64,000 nucleotides of DNA from Bacteroidaceae bacterium. GTDB lineage: Bacteria > Bacteroidota > Bacteroidia > Bacteroidales > Bacteroidaceae. Below, in pieces: positions 1 through 8,616 of the stretch. The stretch is from positions 124,001 through 188,000 of the forward strand of contig JAFZZI010000007.1 in NCBI GenBank assembly GCA_017615835.1, written 5' to 3'. How positions within the stretch are numbered: position 1 is the first letter of the stretch; each line of letters opens with the position of its first letter. The translations under genes and the position numbers were made by a program. Under the pieces are notes generated by a model that was not told where the DNA came from, made no database searches, and saw only the letters and a list, made by a program, of their open reading frames with translations.

Positions 1-274
1 ACGATACAACTCCTCGGGCTCTCAAGAAACGGTAAAAAGAGCGCAATGTGCTAAGCTTACGGTTTACAGTTGACGGCTGAGTCCCATTCTCCATCATGTC
101 AACCACCCAATTGCGGATTATATCAGAATCTGACGAAAGCAGATCCAATCCCTCATCCCGACTCCTGACAAAAGCTTCGAACAGTTTCAGATCCCTGCGA
201 TAACTTTCTATCGTACGTTCTGAATAGTTTCTTTCCAGCTTCAGATAGTCAGAGAAAAGGTCGATATACATCAT
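1..274 (-). CDS. xerC: Tyrosine recombinase XerC-type, N-terminal part (cut by window edge)
   Basis: Translating the minus strand from the ATG at 272-274 gives an open frame that runs off the left edge, about 91 codons. It begins MMYIDLFSDYLKLERNYSE and continues with SYRRDLKLFEAFV and PSTVNRKLSTLRSFYRFL. That is the SAM-like core-binding domain of phage-integrase-family recombinases (Xer type). The catalytic domain lies outside the window. It is downstream of rpsU on the same strand, an order common in Bacteroidetes where rpsU, xerC and the hibernation factor gene follow one another, so XerC is the natural name. The neighbouring ATG at 269-271 is an equally possible start. A full XerD homologue at 42249-43151 supports the usual XerC/XerD pair for dimer resolution. 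Confidence 0.85.
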   Translation of the reverse strand, partial: MMYIDLFSDYLKLERNYSERTIESYRRDLKLFEAFVRSRDEGLDLLSSDSDIIRNWVVDMMENGTQPSTVNRKLSTLRSFYRFLRARGVVS

Positions 275-280
275 AAAGAA

Positions 281-310
281 ATTCGTTGCCGAACAGTTTC
301 AGCAACGAAT
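281..310 (-). other. Inverted repeat just upstream of xerC start
   Basis: ATTCGTTGC (281-289) and GCAACGAAT (302-310) form a perfect 9-bp inverted repeat with a 12-nt loop. In an rpsU-xerC transcript the hairpin ends 6 nt before the xerC ATG and is followed by TTTCTTT. It could be a weak terminator/attenuator between rpsU and xerC, or a structure that limits xerC translation. The function is inferred. Confidence 0.5.
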
Positions 311-378
311 ATAATAACGATCTCCGGAAAAAACAATACCCCGGAAGAAAAATTAACTCAGTTTATCCAAACCGGCAA

Positions 379-570
379 TCAGTCCTCCTGCTGCTGCATT
401 TTCTGTACGTAGATGGCATGCTCCATACGGAGACGTTTCAGTTCTGATGGCTTGTCAAACTGCTGACGACGTCTCAATTCCTTAATCACACCTGTCTTCT
501 CATACTTTCTCTTGAACTTCTTAAGGGCACGTTCAATGTTCTCGCCCTCCTTTACCGGAACTACAATCAT
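379..570 (-). CDS. rpsU: 30S ribosomal protein S21
   Basis: A 63-aa basic protein starting MIVVPVKEGENIERALKKF, with the S21 body KRKYEKTGVIKELRRRQQF and an acidic tail. Length and sequence match Bacteroidetes S21, a small-subunit protein next to the 3' end of 16S rRNA that helps translation initiation. It has its own promoter at 616-646 and is followed by xerC on the same strand about 105 bp on, so it probably heads a two-gene unit. Confidence 0.96.
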   Translation of the reverse strand: MIVVPVKEGENIERALKKFKRKYEKTGVIKELRRRQQFDKPSELKRLRMEHAIYVQKMQQQED

Positions 571-615
571 TTTCTGTTTTCTATTTGTTTTTATTTACTG
601 TCAACTTAAGCGGCG

Positions 616-646
616 CAAAATTAGATAATTTTTTTTCTGTTACAAA
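616..646 (-). promoter_or_regulatory. rpsU promoter (-33/-7)
   Basis: Read on the minus strand, TTTG (646-643) is followed after exactly 19 nt by TAATTTTG (623-616). This is the Bacteroidetes primary-sigma promoter pattern TTTG-N19-TAnnTTTG. It lies about 46 bp before the rpsU start. Confidence 0.8.
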
Positions 647-831
647 GATTTAAATAAAAAAGTTACCCCAAAGCCTTTTTGTTTCCTAATAACATAAACA
701 TCTTATCTGCGCACAGACAGAAACAAACAACACGGCATTCCACAAAAACATCAGCGGCCATGCCTTCAGGGAAAAGCCATGCATAAGGTTTGTATTATGA
801 AGTCTGTCCGAAAGTGAAACGACAGAAATGA

Positions 832-859
832 AATGTGCCGGTCAGTCGACCGGCACATT
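832..859 (-). terminator. Hairpin downstream of mdh
   Basis: AATGTGCCGGTC (832-843) and GACCGGCACATT (848-859) form a perfect 12-bp stem with the loop AGTC, 20 bp past the mdh stop. On the minus strand only a few T residues follow, so it is a likely but not textbook intrinsic terminator. Confidence 0.7.
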
Positions 860-879
860 GTTTATATAAGGATAAAACA

Positions 880-1872
880 TTAAAGATTCGGATTCATCTT
901 TCCCCAATCCTTGACTGCAGGTATTATCTCAAGGTCAACCAGTTCATCACGCATTTTGCAAAGATGTGCATAAGAAGCATTAAGAGCAGCCATTTCATCA
1001 GCAGTACCACTCGGAGTCGAGAAGTGAACTCCACTTCTGTCAATCACAGTAGGCATGGCCATCATCACATTCTTAAAGCCACACTTATTGCAGTTGACAT
1101 AGCAACCGGCGGGCAAGGTGAACTTTTCGCCACCCATGGCACCCTCTATCATCTTTACAGCCTGATAAGCGGGACTCTGGAAAGAACTGCGTCCACGCAG
1201 TTTGATTATGTTCGACCCACCCTGAATGGTATTGTGTTTTATTTCCTCAAACCTCTCTGCAGAAAGATTCATCTCTGATAAAGGCTTTCCGTCAATTTTG
1301 ACTTGGCTGGCAAAAACAGCCATCTGTTCGCCATGACCTCCATAAGTGTGTGCACCGGTAACCTTGTCCTGCTGAACGCCAAATTCCTGTGCGAGAGCCT
1401 CCTGAAGACGGGTAGAGTCAAGTGCTGCGAGCGAAGTCAGCTGTTCAGGTTTCAAGCCGGAATGAATCAGCGCCGTCAAGGCTGTCACATCGGCAGGATT
1501 AAAGATGACCACTACATGCTTGACATCAGGACAATACTTCTTTATCATATCGCCAAACTCTGCTGCTATTTTACAGTTGCCCTTCAGCAGGTCTTCGCGT
1601 GTCATGCCCTCCTTACGGGGAGCTCCACCTGACGAGATGATGTACTTGGCTCCTGTAAAAGCTGTAGAAGGATCAACAGTCCACGTGATATTGGCACCAG
1701 GGAAGGCGCAATGATACATTTCCTCGGCCACGCCGTGTACACCGGGTTCGTAAATGTCATAGAGACAGATGTTTGGAGTAAGACCAAGCATCATAGCAGT
1801 CTGAACCATGTTGGAACCGATCATACCACCGGCACCGACAATAACGAGTTTTTCGTCTGTTAAGAACTTCAT
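880..1872 (-). CDS. mdh: Malate dehydrogenase
   Basis: NAD-dependent interconversion of malate and oxaloacetate in the cytosolic (reductive) TCA branch. The 330-aa protein opens MKFLTDEKLVIVGAGGMIGS, a Rossmann dinucleotide loop (GAGGMIG). It has a catalytic His in THTYGGHGEQM and the LDH/MDH-type active-site Asp/Arg region around LAALDSTRLQ. The open frame extends 18 codons further upstream, but those codons include the putative -7 element at 1914-1921, so the ATG at 1870-1872 is the sensible start. It appears monocistronic, with a hairpin behind it. Lactate dehydrogenase of the same superfamily is the main alternative; the length and Bacteroidetes-type N-terminus favour Mdh. Confidence 0.92.
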   Translation of the reverse strand: MKFLTDEKLVIVGAGGMIGSNMVQTAMMLGLTPNICLYDIYEPGVHGVAEEMYHCAFPGANITWTVDPSTAFTGAKYIISSGGAPRKEGMTREDLLKGNCKIAAEFGDMIKKYCPDVKHVVVIFNPADVTALTALIHSGLKPEQLTSLAALDSTRLQEALAQEFGVQQDKVTGAHTYGGHGEQMAVFASQVKIDGKPLSEMNLSAERFEEIKHNTIQGGSNIIKLRGRSSFQSPAYQAVKMIEGAMGGEKFTLPAGCYVNCNKCGFKNVMMAMPTVIDRSGVHFSTPSGTADEMAALNASYAHLCKMRDELVDLEIIPAVKDWGKMNPNL

Positions 1873-1913
1873 GTCGAATATTTTAATTAATAGTTGTTGT
1901 CTTAAACCTGCGC

Positions 1914-1921
1914 CAAAGATA
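1914..1921 (-). promoter_or_regulatory. mdh -7 element
   Basis: Minus strand TATCTTTG, a perfect TAnnTTTG, 42 bp before the mdh ATG. I find no TTTG at the expected 19-nt distance, so only the -7 half is supported. Confidence 0.5.
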
Positions 1922-1958
1922 GCCAATAAATGACAAAGACCGAATAAATTCTCATTAA

Positions 1959-2477
1959 TTATTCATCCTTGTACCACGATGCATACATATGGTAATCGCG
2001 GGCAATGCGCTGGTTCATCTCTGCGCTTTGGGCGGGATCAACGTTTTTTATGAACTTGGCCGGTACTCCAGCCCACATCTCGCCCGAACCTATCACTGTC
2101 TTGCCAGTCACCACAGAACCTGCAGCAACAATAGCCCCTTCGCCAACCACTGCATGATCAAGAATAACCGACCCCATTCCAATCAAAGCGTTGTCTTTTA
2201 TCGTTGCGCCATGAATAGTAACATTATGTCCGATTGAGACATTGTCACCGATGAAGGTTTGGGAACGCTGGTACAGAGTGTGAATAACCGCTCCATCCTG
2301 AATATTCGTACCGTTGCCGATTCGTATGGAGTTCACATCGCCTCGAAGTACTGCGCCATACCAAATGCTGCATCCGTCGCCAATCACAACATCACCAATA
2401 ACAGCTGCATTTTCAGCAAGGAAACAATCCTTGCCTATTTCGGGTGTATAGCCACGAACAGATCTTATTATTGCCAT
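1959..2477 (-). CDS. Gamma-carbonic-anhydrase-like hexapeptide-repeat protein (YrdA/PaaY type)
   Basis: A 172-aa left-handed beta-helix protein built of hexapeptide turns (IGDVVIGDGCSIWYGAVL, IGMGSVILDHAVVGEGAIV). Three His at about residues 66, 84 and 89 (AVIHTL, SIGHNVTIHG) sit where gamma-class carbonic anhydrases bind zinc. Family members trimerise; some are carbonic anhydrases and others have unknown roles, so activity is not assured. The upstream extension of the open frame lies inside gltX, so the ATG at 2475-2477 is used. It begins 13 bp after gltX and is probably co-transcribed with it. Confidence 0.85.
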   Translation of the reverse strand: MAIIRSVRGYTPEIGKDCFLAENAAVIGDVVIGDGCSIWYGAVLRGDVNSIRIGNGTNIQDGAVIHTLYQRSQTFIGDNVSIGHNVTIHGATIKDNALIGMGSVILDHAVVGEGAIVAAGSVVTGKTVIGSGEMWAGVPAKFIKNVDPAQSAEMNQRIARDYHMYASWYKDE

Positions 2478-2490
2478 TCTAATCGTTTTT

Positions 2491-4029
2491 TTAACCGTTC
2501 GAAAGAACAGATACCGCATGCCTTGCACGCCGAAGAGTTTCTTCCTTGCCGAGAAAATCGGTAATTGCAAATATTTGAGGTCCCATCGCTGCCCCTACAA
2601 GAGTAACCCTGAATGCATTCATAACCTTACCCACGGCATATTCCTTCCCTGCAATCCATTCCATCACTCTCTGTTCAAGAATATCTCCCTCAAAGACTTC
2701 CTGCTTCTCAATGAAATCACACAGTTCGGATATTATTGCAGGAGAATCCTCCTTCCACCACTTCTTCAGCGACTTATCATCATATTCCTGCGGTGCCTGG
2801 AACAGGTAATGCGAGTTATCCCACAACTCATGAATGAAGTTAACCCTGTTCTTCACCAGCGATACAGCTTTTACAATACGCTCAAAAGGAACACAAACGC
2901 CTTTTTCCTCAAGAACAGGGCGGAACAACTCAGCAACTTCAGAATCAGGTTTGGCAAGTATATACTCATGATTGAACCATACCAGTTTCTGATAGTTGAA
3001 ACGTGCACCTGCCTTGCTGCACTTCTCAAGATTAAACAAGCGGGTCATCTCGTCCAAAGACAATATCTCGCGGTCTTCTCCTGGATTCCACCCAAGCAGA
3101 GCCAGAAAATTCAACACGGCTTCCGGCAGATAATCCTTCTCACGATAGCCTGACGAAACATCACCAGTCACAGGATCATGCCATTCAAGTGGAAAAACAG
3201 GAAAACCCAGGCGGTCACCATCACGTTTACTGAGCTTGCCGCTGCCTTCGGGTTTCAGCAACAGAGGCAAATGGGCAAAGCGGGGCATGGTATCAAGCCA
3301 CCCGAAAGCCTCGTACAGCAGGACATGCAGCGGTGCCGACGGTAACCATTCCTCACCACGTATCACATGCGACACTTCCATCAGATGGTCATCCACTATA
3401 TTGGCAAGATGGTATGTAGGCAACATGTCGACAGACTTGAACAGCACTTTGTCATCAAGAATAGAAGAGTTGACCTTAACTTCTCCTCGTATCATGTCAT
3501 CAACCACAACCTCGCGATCGGGTTCAACAAGCATTCTCACAACATACTGAACACCGTTGTCAACCAGGGATTCAACCTCTGCAGCCGGAAGGGTGAGAGA
3601 ATTGCGCATCTGCATGCGCGTAGACGCATCATACTGGAAGTTGGGTATGAGAGCACGTTTTGCTTCCAGCTCGTCAGGAGTATCGAAAGCAATGTACGCC
3701 TTACCTAACTTAAGCAACGTTTCTACATTCTGCCTGTATATTGCGCGCCGCTCCGACTGACGGTAAGGTCCGTGTTCTCCACCAAACGAAACGCCCTCGT
3801 CGAAAGTTATTCCCAGCCAACGGAAAGACTCCAGAATATACTCCTCGGCACCCGGAACAAACCTGTTCGTATCCGTGTCTTCAATCCGGAAAATGAAGTC
3901 ACCACCGTGCTGGCGTGCGAAAAGATAGTTGTAAAGTGCCGTGCGTACGCCTCCTATGTGCAGGGGGCCGGTAGGACTAGGGGCGAAACGCACCCTGACC
4001 CGTCTTTCTAAGGCGATATTGTCTGACAT
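2491..4029 (-). CDS. gltX: Glutamate--tRNA ligase
   Basis: Class I aminoacyl-tRNA synthetase that charges tRNA-Glu. The 512-aa protein has the HIGH-type motif in [20 protein letters not shown] near the N-terminus and the KMSKS-type loop as KLSKRDGDR. Length is normal for bacterial GltX. The frame is open 28 codons upstream, but the promoter at 4047-4077 sits in that extension, so the start at 4027-4029 ([18 protein letters not shown]) is right. It is followed by the carbonic-anhydrase-like gene in a two-gene unit. Confidence 0.96.
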   Translation of the reverse strand: MSDNIALERRVRVRFAPSPTGPLHIGGVRTALYNYLFARQHGGDFIFRIEDTDTNRFVPGAEEYILESFRWLGITFDEGVSFGGEHGPYRQSERRAIYRQNVETLLKLGKAYIAFDTPDELEAKRALIPNFQYDASTRMQMRNSLTLPAAEVESLVDNGVQYVVRMLVEPDREVVVDDMIRGEVKVNSSILDDKVLFKSVDMLPTYHLANIVDDHLMEVSHVIRGEEWLPSAPLHVLLYEAFGWLDTMPRFAHLPLLLKPEGSGKLSKRDGDRLGFPVFPLEWHDPVTGDVSSGYREKDYLPEAVLNFLALLGWNPGEDREILSLDEMTRLFNLEKCSKAGARFNYQKLVWFNHEYILAKPDSEVAELFRPVLEEKGVCVPFERIVKAVSLVKNRVNFIHELWDNSHYLFQAPQEYDDKSLKKWWKEDSPAIISELCDFIEKQEVFEGDILEQRVMEWIAGKEYAVGKVMNAFRVTLVGAAMGPQIFAITDFLGKEETLRRARHAVSVLSNG

Positions 4030-4046
4030 ATTCTCAAAATAGAGTA

Positions 4047-4077
4047 CAAAAGTACTTAAAATCGGAAGCATGACAAA
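4047..4077 (-). promoter_or_regulatory. gltX operon promoter (-33/-7)
   Basis: Minus strand TTTG (4077-4074), 19 nt, then TACTTTTG (4054-4047): an exact Bacteroidetes promoter 17 bp before the gltX ATG. Confidence 0.8.
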
Positions 4078-4128
4078 GATTATGCTCGTGTTATGCCGAC
4101 TTTTTGTGGACATCTTACGTTTTTCGAT

Positions 4129-4136
4129 TATTTTTG
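4129..4136 (+). promoter_or_regulatory. -7 element of the 7TM-HD gene
   Basis: TATTTTTG (TAnnTTTG) 19 bp before the ATG. A TTTG at 4103-4106 lies 22 nt upstream of it, slightly longer than the usual 19. Confidence 0.5.
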
Positions 4137-4155
4137 AACATAAATAAGTCGCAAT

Positions 4156-6195
4156 ATGTCAACAACGAGAAGAAAAGGGTTGAAAGAAACCGTCCACGAA
4201 AACGGCACACTTCTTACAATTCTTACAGCCGTAACCATACTGCTTGCAGTTTACTCCATGCCATTTGGCCGCACGCTGAAATATGAGTTCAGCGAAGGAT
4301 ACCCATGGATGTATGATGAGCTGATTGCTCCCTACGACTTCTCCATCGAGAAAAGCGACGAAGACTACCAAAAAGAGGTCGACAGCTTGCGAAACTCTTT
4401 TTTGCCATATTTCGCAATGGATGAGGAAACTGGAGTTCGGGCCATTGCAGCGTTTGGAAGATTGTTCGAGGATACTCTATCGAAGGTAGTATCCCCCACT
4501 ACGTTCAGACGAATGACCGACCGGCTTTCCGAAATATATTCTGCCGGGATTCTTGACTCTGAGGGGGAACGTATTCTGGAAAGCCGGGACTATCTCAAAA
4601 GCTACTCCGGAAATAATTCCCGTCTCGTCAACAAAGAATCTGTCTTCACGCTAAAAACCGCGTACCAACATCTCACAGAAAACAACATTCCCGCATCTGT
4701 ACTTGAATTGGACTTCGACAACTTCATTGCTCCCAATCTGAAATATGACTCCGATAGGTCTGAAGCCGACCTCAAAGAACGCGAAGAACAGATTTCCCGT
4801 TTCAGCGGCAGAGTTGTCGCAAATCAAAAAATCGTTGACAAAGGTGATATAGTCGACCACTACAGGTATCAGGTGATAAAGTCGTATGTAGATATTGAAA
4901 ATCAAAGTAACGGAATAAACTTCAGGATGCTCTCACTAGGTGGTAACCTAATCTACGTAACGATACTTACTGCAATGCTAATGCTATACCTTTTCTTCTA
5001 TCGGAAGGACATAATCAGCAGCCGTCAGAAACTACTATTTCTCTTCTGTTGCGTCACGCTCTTCACCGTATGTACCAACCTGTACATCCGATATGGGAAT
5101 TGGAGCATTTTCATACTTCCCTGCACCATGCAGGCCCTGATGCTCCGTATATTCCTTGATTCCAGGACTTCTTTCATCTGTTACCTTGTATCAATACTGA
5201 TATCCTCCGTTTGCACCCCGATGCCGTTCGAATTCGTTCTTCTTCAGACTGTAGCCGGTTTCGCTGCCATATACAGCATCCACGAGCTCACCCAACGGTC
5301 ACAGATTTTCAGGGCAGTTGCCATTATTTTCTGTTCGTACTGTATAGTATGGATCGCACTGCAGATGATGCAACTTGACGACATGAAACTCATTCAGTGG
5401 CAAACATTCATCTTTTTTGGCATTAACTGTTTTATTCTTCTGCTCACATACCCTTTGGTATTTGCCATAGAGAAACTTTTTGGATTCACTTCGAACGTCA
5501 CTCTGATTGAGCTGTCAAACCTCAACAATCCATTATTACAGCAGCTGTCATATAATGCTCCGGGAACATTCCAGCACTCAATTCAGGTTTCAACACTTGC
5601 ATCCGAAGCTGCCAATGCCATAGGAGCAAAAACCCAGTTAGTCAGAACCGCCGCATTGTATCACGACATAGGAAAGTTGGCAAATCCGCCTTTCTTTACT
5701 GAAAACCAGAACGGAGTCAACCCGCATGACAGTCTGTCGTATGAACAGAGTGCCCGCATAATAACCCAACATGTACCGGACGGAAGAATACTCGCAGAAA
5801 AAAGCCATCTTCCACAAGACATCATACATTTCATCGATACTCACCACGGTTCGGGCATGGCCAAGTATTTCTATATAAAATACCGCAATGAACACCCTGG
5901 AGAAGAGGCAGACCCTACTCCTTTCAACTACGAAGGTCCCGACCCTGACACAAAAGAAACCGCCATACTGATGATGGCAGACGCCGTAGAAGCCAGTTCT
6001 CGCAGCCTGACTGAATACACCGAAGATTCTATCGGTAATCTTGTCGATAGAATCATTGACTCTCAAGTCGAAGAAGGCCACTTTACAGAGTGTCCCATAA
6101 CCTTCAAGGAAATATCACAAGTTAAAGTTGTTTTCAAAGAAAAACTGAAGACAATCTACCATACACGCATCAGTTATCCTGAACTCAGCAGGTAA
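4156..6195 (+). CDS. 7TM-HD membrane phosphohydrolase (PgpH/YqfF family)
   Basis: A 679-aa membrane enzyme. Residues about 18-36 are a first transmembrane helix, 40-255 an extracytoplasmic domain of the 7TMR-HDED type, 258-440 a seven-helix bundle, and 465-650 a cytoplasmic HD domain. The metal-binding residues show in FQHSIQ (H474) and [11 protein letters not shown] (H503, D504), with a later HHGSG. Relatives such as Listeria PgpH hydrolyse cyclic di-AMP, so a c-di-AMP phosphodiesterase role is the leading inference. It stands alone between divergent gltX and convergent priA, with only 4 bp between its stop and the priA stop. Confidence 0.88.
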   Translation: MSTTRRKGLKETVHENGTLLTILTAVTILLAVYSMPFGRTLKYEFSEGYPWMYDELIAPYDFSIEKSDEDYQKEVDSLRNSFLPYFAMDEETGVRAIAAFGRLFEDTLSKVVSPTTFRRMTDRLSEIYSAGILDSEGERILESRDYLKSYSGNNSRLVNKESVFTLKTAYQHLTENNIPASVLELDFDNFIAPNLKYDSDRSEADLKEREEQISRFSGRVVANQKIVDKGDIVDHYRYQVIKSYVDIENQSNGINFRMLSLGGNLIYVTILTAMLMLYLFFYRKDIISSRQKLLFLFCCVTLFTVCTNLYIRYGNWSIFILPCTMQALMLRIFLDSRTSFICYLVSILISSVCTPMPFEFVLLQTVAGFAAIYSIHELTQRSQIFRAVAIIFCSYCIVWIALQMMQLDDMKLIQWQTFIFFGINCFILLLTYPLVFAIEKLFGFTSNVTLIELSNLNNPLLQQLSYNAPGTFQHSIQVSTLASEAANAIGAKTQLVRTAALYHDIGKLANPPFFTENQNGVNPHDSLSYEQSARIITQHVPDGRILAEKSHLPQDIIHFIDTHHGSGMAKYFYIKYRNEHPGEEADPTPFNYEGPDPDTKETAILMMADAVEASSRSLTEYTEDSIGNLVDRIIDSQVEEGHFTECPITFKEISQVKVVFKEKLKTIYHTRISYPELSR

Positions 6196-6199
6196 CCAA

Positions 6200-8464
6200 T
6201 CACATTGGATCCACATCAAAATAAAGTGTCACTTTAGGGTATTTAGCCGTCAACCGGTCCCGCAAGGCTGCCAGCCGTTCGCGGACAGGTAAAACAGCAG
6301 CACCATACTCCATCTTCAGCATAAGTTTGCGTATAAACTGCATCTGAACTCGCTGAACTACAGGAGCATCCGGCCCGAGTACCCTATCCCCGAAAACAAT
6401 CCTCATCTGCGCTCCAAGCCATTGGGCTGCATTATCCACCACAGCAAAATCACGGCTTTTCAAATATACACACACAATTCTGCTGAATGGAGGATAATTG
6501 AACATGCGGCGTTCTTCTATCTCCTGCCTGAAAAAATCAAAATAACTACCCTCAACCACCATATGATAAAGAGGGAGTCCGGCCTGACTGGTCTGAACAA
6601 CGACATGTCCCTGACCGAACCGTCTGCCTGCCCGTCCTGCTACCTGCTGCAACATCTGGAAAGCCCGTTCCGAAGAGCGGAAGTCAGGAGCCCCCATCAC
6701 ACTGTCAGCATCCAATATGCCCACCACTCCGACATGGTCGAAATCAAGTCCCTTGGTAACCATCTGGGTTCCTATGAGGATATCTGTAACCCCATCCTGA
6801 AAATCCCGGAGAATCCGCTCGTATGCCACTGGCGATGAGGCAGTATCAATATCCAGACGTCCCGTGGCAGCTGACGGAAAAAGTTTTCCAATCTCCTCTT
6901 CCACCTTCTCCGTACCATATCCAATCGTATTAAAACAATTTCCTCCGCACTTGGGACATACCTGTGGCAACGGGTAGGTCTTTCCGCAGTAATGACATAC
7001 AAGGCGCTTTAGTTTACGGTGCCATGTCAGACTCACATCGCAACTCTCACACCTGGGAATCCAACCGCAACTTGTACAACTCATTACGGGGGAATATCCT
7101 CTACGATTGCGAAACAGAATAGTTTGGCGCCCCTCCGACAGGGCCTCCTCTATCCGCCCGGACAATAATGGAGAGAACAATCCTTTCATTATTTTCTTGC
7201 GACGCAATTCAAACACATCCACCACCTCGATATCAGGAAGCGGGAAGCCCATGAAACGATAATTCATCTGTGCCAGTCCATACCTTCCTTTCAAAGCGTT
7301 ATGATATGTTTCAACAGACGGAGTTGCAGAGCCGAGAAGCACTTTAGCACCATAAAAAGAAGCCAGCACCAAGGCTGTATTCCTTGCATTGTAACGCGGA
7401 GCTGGATTTTCCTGTTTATAGCTTGAATCATGTTCTTCATCAATTACTGCAAGTCTCAGATTACGAAAAGGAAGGAATAAAGCTGAACGTGCCCCCACTA
7501 TCACTTTAAAAGGGTTCGGACTCAATTGCCGTTTCCAAATCTCCGCCCTGACGGCATCAGAACAACGGGAATGATACACACACATGTCATTACCAAAGAA
7601 CCTCTGAAGTCGCTGCATTATGTGAAGAGTCAACGCTATCTCGGGAAGAAGGAAAAGTACCTGCCCACCCGACTCGATACACTCTTTCATCAAGTGGATG
7701 TACACTTCGGTCTTTCCGCTCGATGTAATTCCGTAGAGCAGACATATATCTTTTTCAGAAAACGAAGCGCGAATCGTATCAAAGGCCCTTTTCTGACATT
7801 CATTGAGCCTATTCGGAGGAAAAGGACTTCCATCGAATGCCGGAAGTCTTCCTGTCTCATTCTGCCAGATTTCCAAAATCCCCTTTGAAATCAGGGAATC
7901 AACCGCTGACGCAGAACCGCAAGCAGAAACCAAAGCGCGGCGCGTTACAATCCCAGGCTCTGAAGTAGGGTTCTCAGCCAAACCGGAGATGTCTATATAC
8001 ACAACAAGTGCCTCTGCCTGTCTTGGTGCCTTTCGAAGTCCTTCAAGAACCGAATTTAGGGTTGCCTCTTCATAATCGAAAGTAAGTCTTACACAGTTTT
8101 CAACATGAGAACGGAAGCCACCGGACAGCCCCTCTCCTTCTGGTCTGAGGGCAGCGGGCAACATAGCCTTCATCACGTCGCCCTTCGGACAAATGTAGTA
8201 ACCGGCAATCCAGTCCAACAGACGCATCTGGTTTTCCAAGAGAGTGGGTTCCGTGTCAAGAACAGACAGAAAAGGTTTAACTTCATAGCCAGACGGTTCT
8301 GTCGTATGCAATTTGCAGACAATTGCCGTATACGTCTGATTACGACCGAAAGGGACTGACAGCCTCATTCCCCTTTCAACTTTTCCGACCCAGGTATCAG
8401 GAACTGAATAAGTAAACAACCTGTCCAGCGGTAAAGGCAATATTACATCTACATACCATTTCAT
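6200..8464 (-). CDS. priA: Primosomal protein N' (replication restart helicase)
   Basis: Superfamily 2 helicase that recognises stalled forks and reloads the replisome. The 754-aa protein has the PriA DNA-binding N-terminus (MKWYVDVILPLPLDRLFTY), Walker A GITSSGKT at 245-252, and the DEAH-type box IDEEHDSSYKQ at 341-351. A zinc-binding cysteine cluster (CTSC, CESC, CHYC, CPKC) lies at about 468-515, and helicase motif VI is QQVAGRAGR. All parts of a functional PriA are present. Promoter and divergent GH43 gene lie upstream. Confidence 0.95.
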   Translation of the reverse strand: MKWYVDVILPLPLDRLFTYSVPDTWVGKVERGMRLSVPFGRNQTYTAIVCKLHTTEPSGYEVKPFLSVLDTEPTLLENQMRLLDWIAGYYICPKGDVMKAMLPAALRPEGEGLSGGFRSHVENCVRLTFDYEEATLNSVLEGLRKAPRQAEALVVYIDISGLAENPTSEPGIVTRRALVSACGSASAVDSLISKGILEIWQNETGRLPAFDGSPFPPNRLNECQKRAFDTIRASFSEKDICLLYGITSSGKTEVYIHLMKECIESGGQVLFLLPEIALTLHIMQRLQRFFGNDMCVYHSRCSDAVRAEIWKRQLSPNPFKVIVGARSALFLPFRNLRLAVIDEEHDSSYKQENPAPRYNARNTALVLASFYGAKVLLGSATPSVETYHNALKGRYGLAQMNYRFMGFPLPDIEVVDVFELRRKKIMKGLFSPLLSGRIEEALSEGRQTILFRNRRGYSPVMSCTSCGWIPRCESCDVSLTWHRKLKRLVCHYCGKTYPLPQVCPKCGGNCFNTIGYGTEKVEEEIGKLFPSAATGRLDIDTASSPVAYERILRDFQDGVTDILIGTQMVTKGLDFDHVGVVGILDADSVMGAPDFRSSERAFQMLQQVAGRAGRRFGQGHVVVQTSQAGLPLYHMVVEGSYFDFFRQEIEERRMFNYPPFSRIVCVYLKSRDFAVVDNAAQWLGAQMRIVFGDRVLGPDAPVVQRVQMQFIRKLMLKMEYGAAVLPVRERLAALRDRLTAKYPKVTLYFDVDPM

Positions 8465-8580
8465 CCCGATCCCAAAGGTAATGAAAACGAACAGCAGGAA
8501 AAAGAAACTTGTTCTTTTTTCCTGTTTTGTCGGGTATTCTCTTCTGACACTAATCTATGAGCTGATTCACAAATTAAATG

Positions 8581-8588
8581 TATCTTTG
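8581..8588 (+). promoter_or_regulatory. GH43 gene -7 element
   Basis: TATCTTTG (TAnnTTTG) 28 bp before the ATG at 8617. Its position rules out the earlier in-frame ATG at 8578 as start. Confidence 0.55.
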
Positions 8589-8616
8589 GATTCACGATAA
8601 ACAATCACGACAGAAT

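Larger units (their letters stand above)
571..879. other. Intergenic region between rpsU and mdh
   Basis: This 309-bp spacer holds the rpsU promoter (616-646) on its left and the mdh terminator hairpin (832-859) on its right. Between about 660 and 830 I see no convincing gene, tRNA or repeat. Confidence 0.7.

Noticed and set aside
835-1278. 147-codon plus-strand open frame over mdh
   Set aside because: It is antisense to a clear malate dehydrogenase and its translation has no family features.
8495-8524. Inverted repeat CAGGAAAAAGAA/TTCTTTTTTCCTG between priA and the GH43 gene
   Set aside because: Low-complexity A/T stem with a bulge, upstream of both divergent genes, so it cannot be a terminator for either; no clear function.
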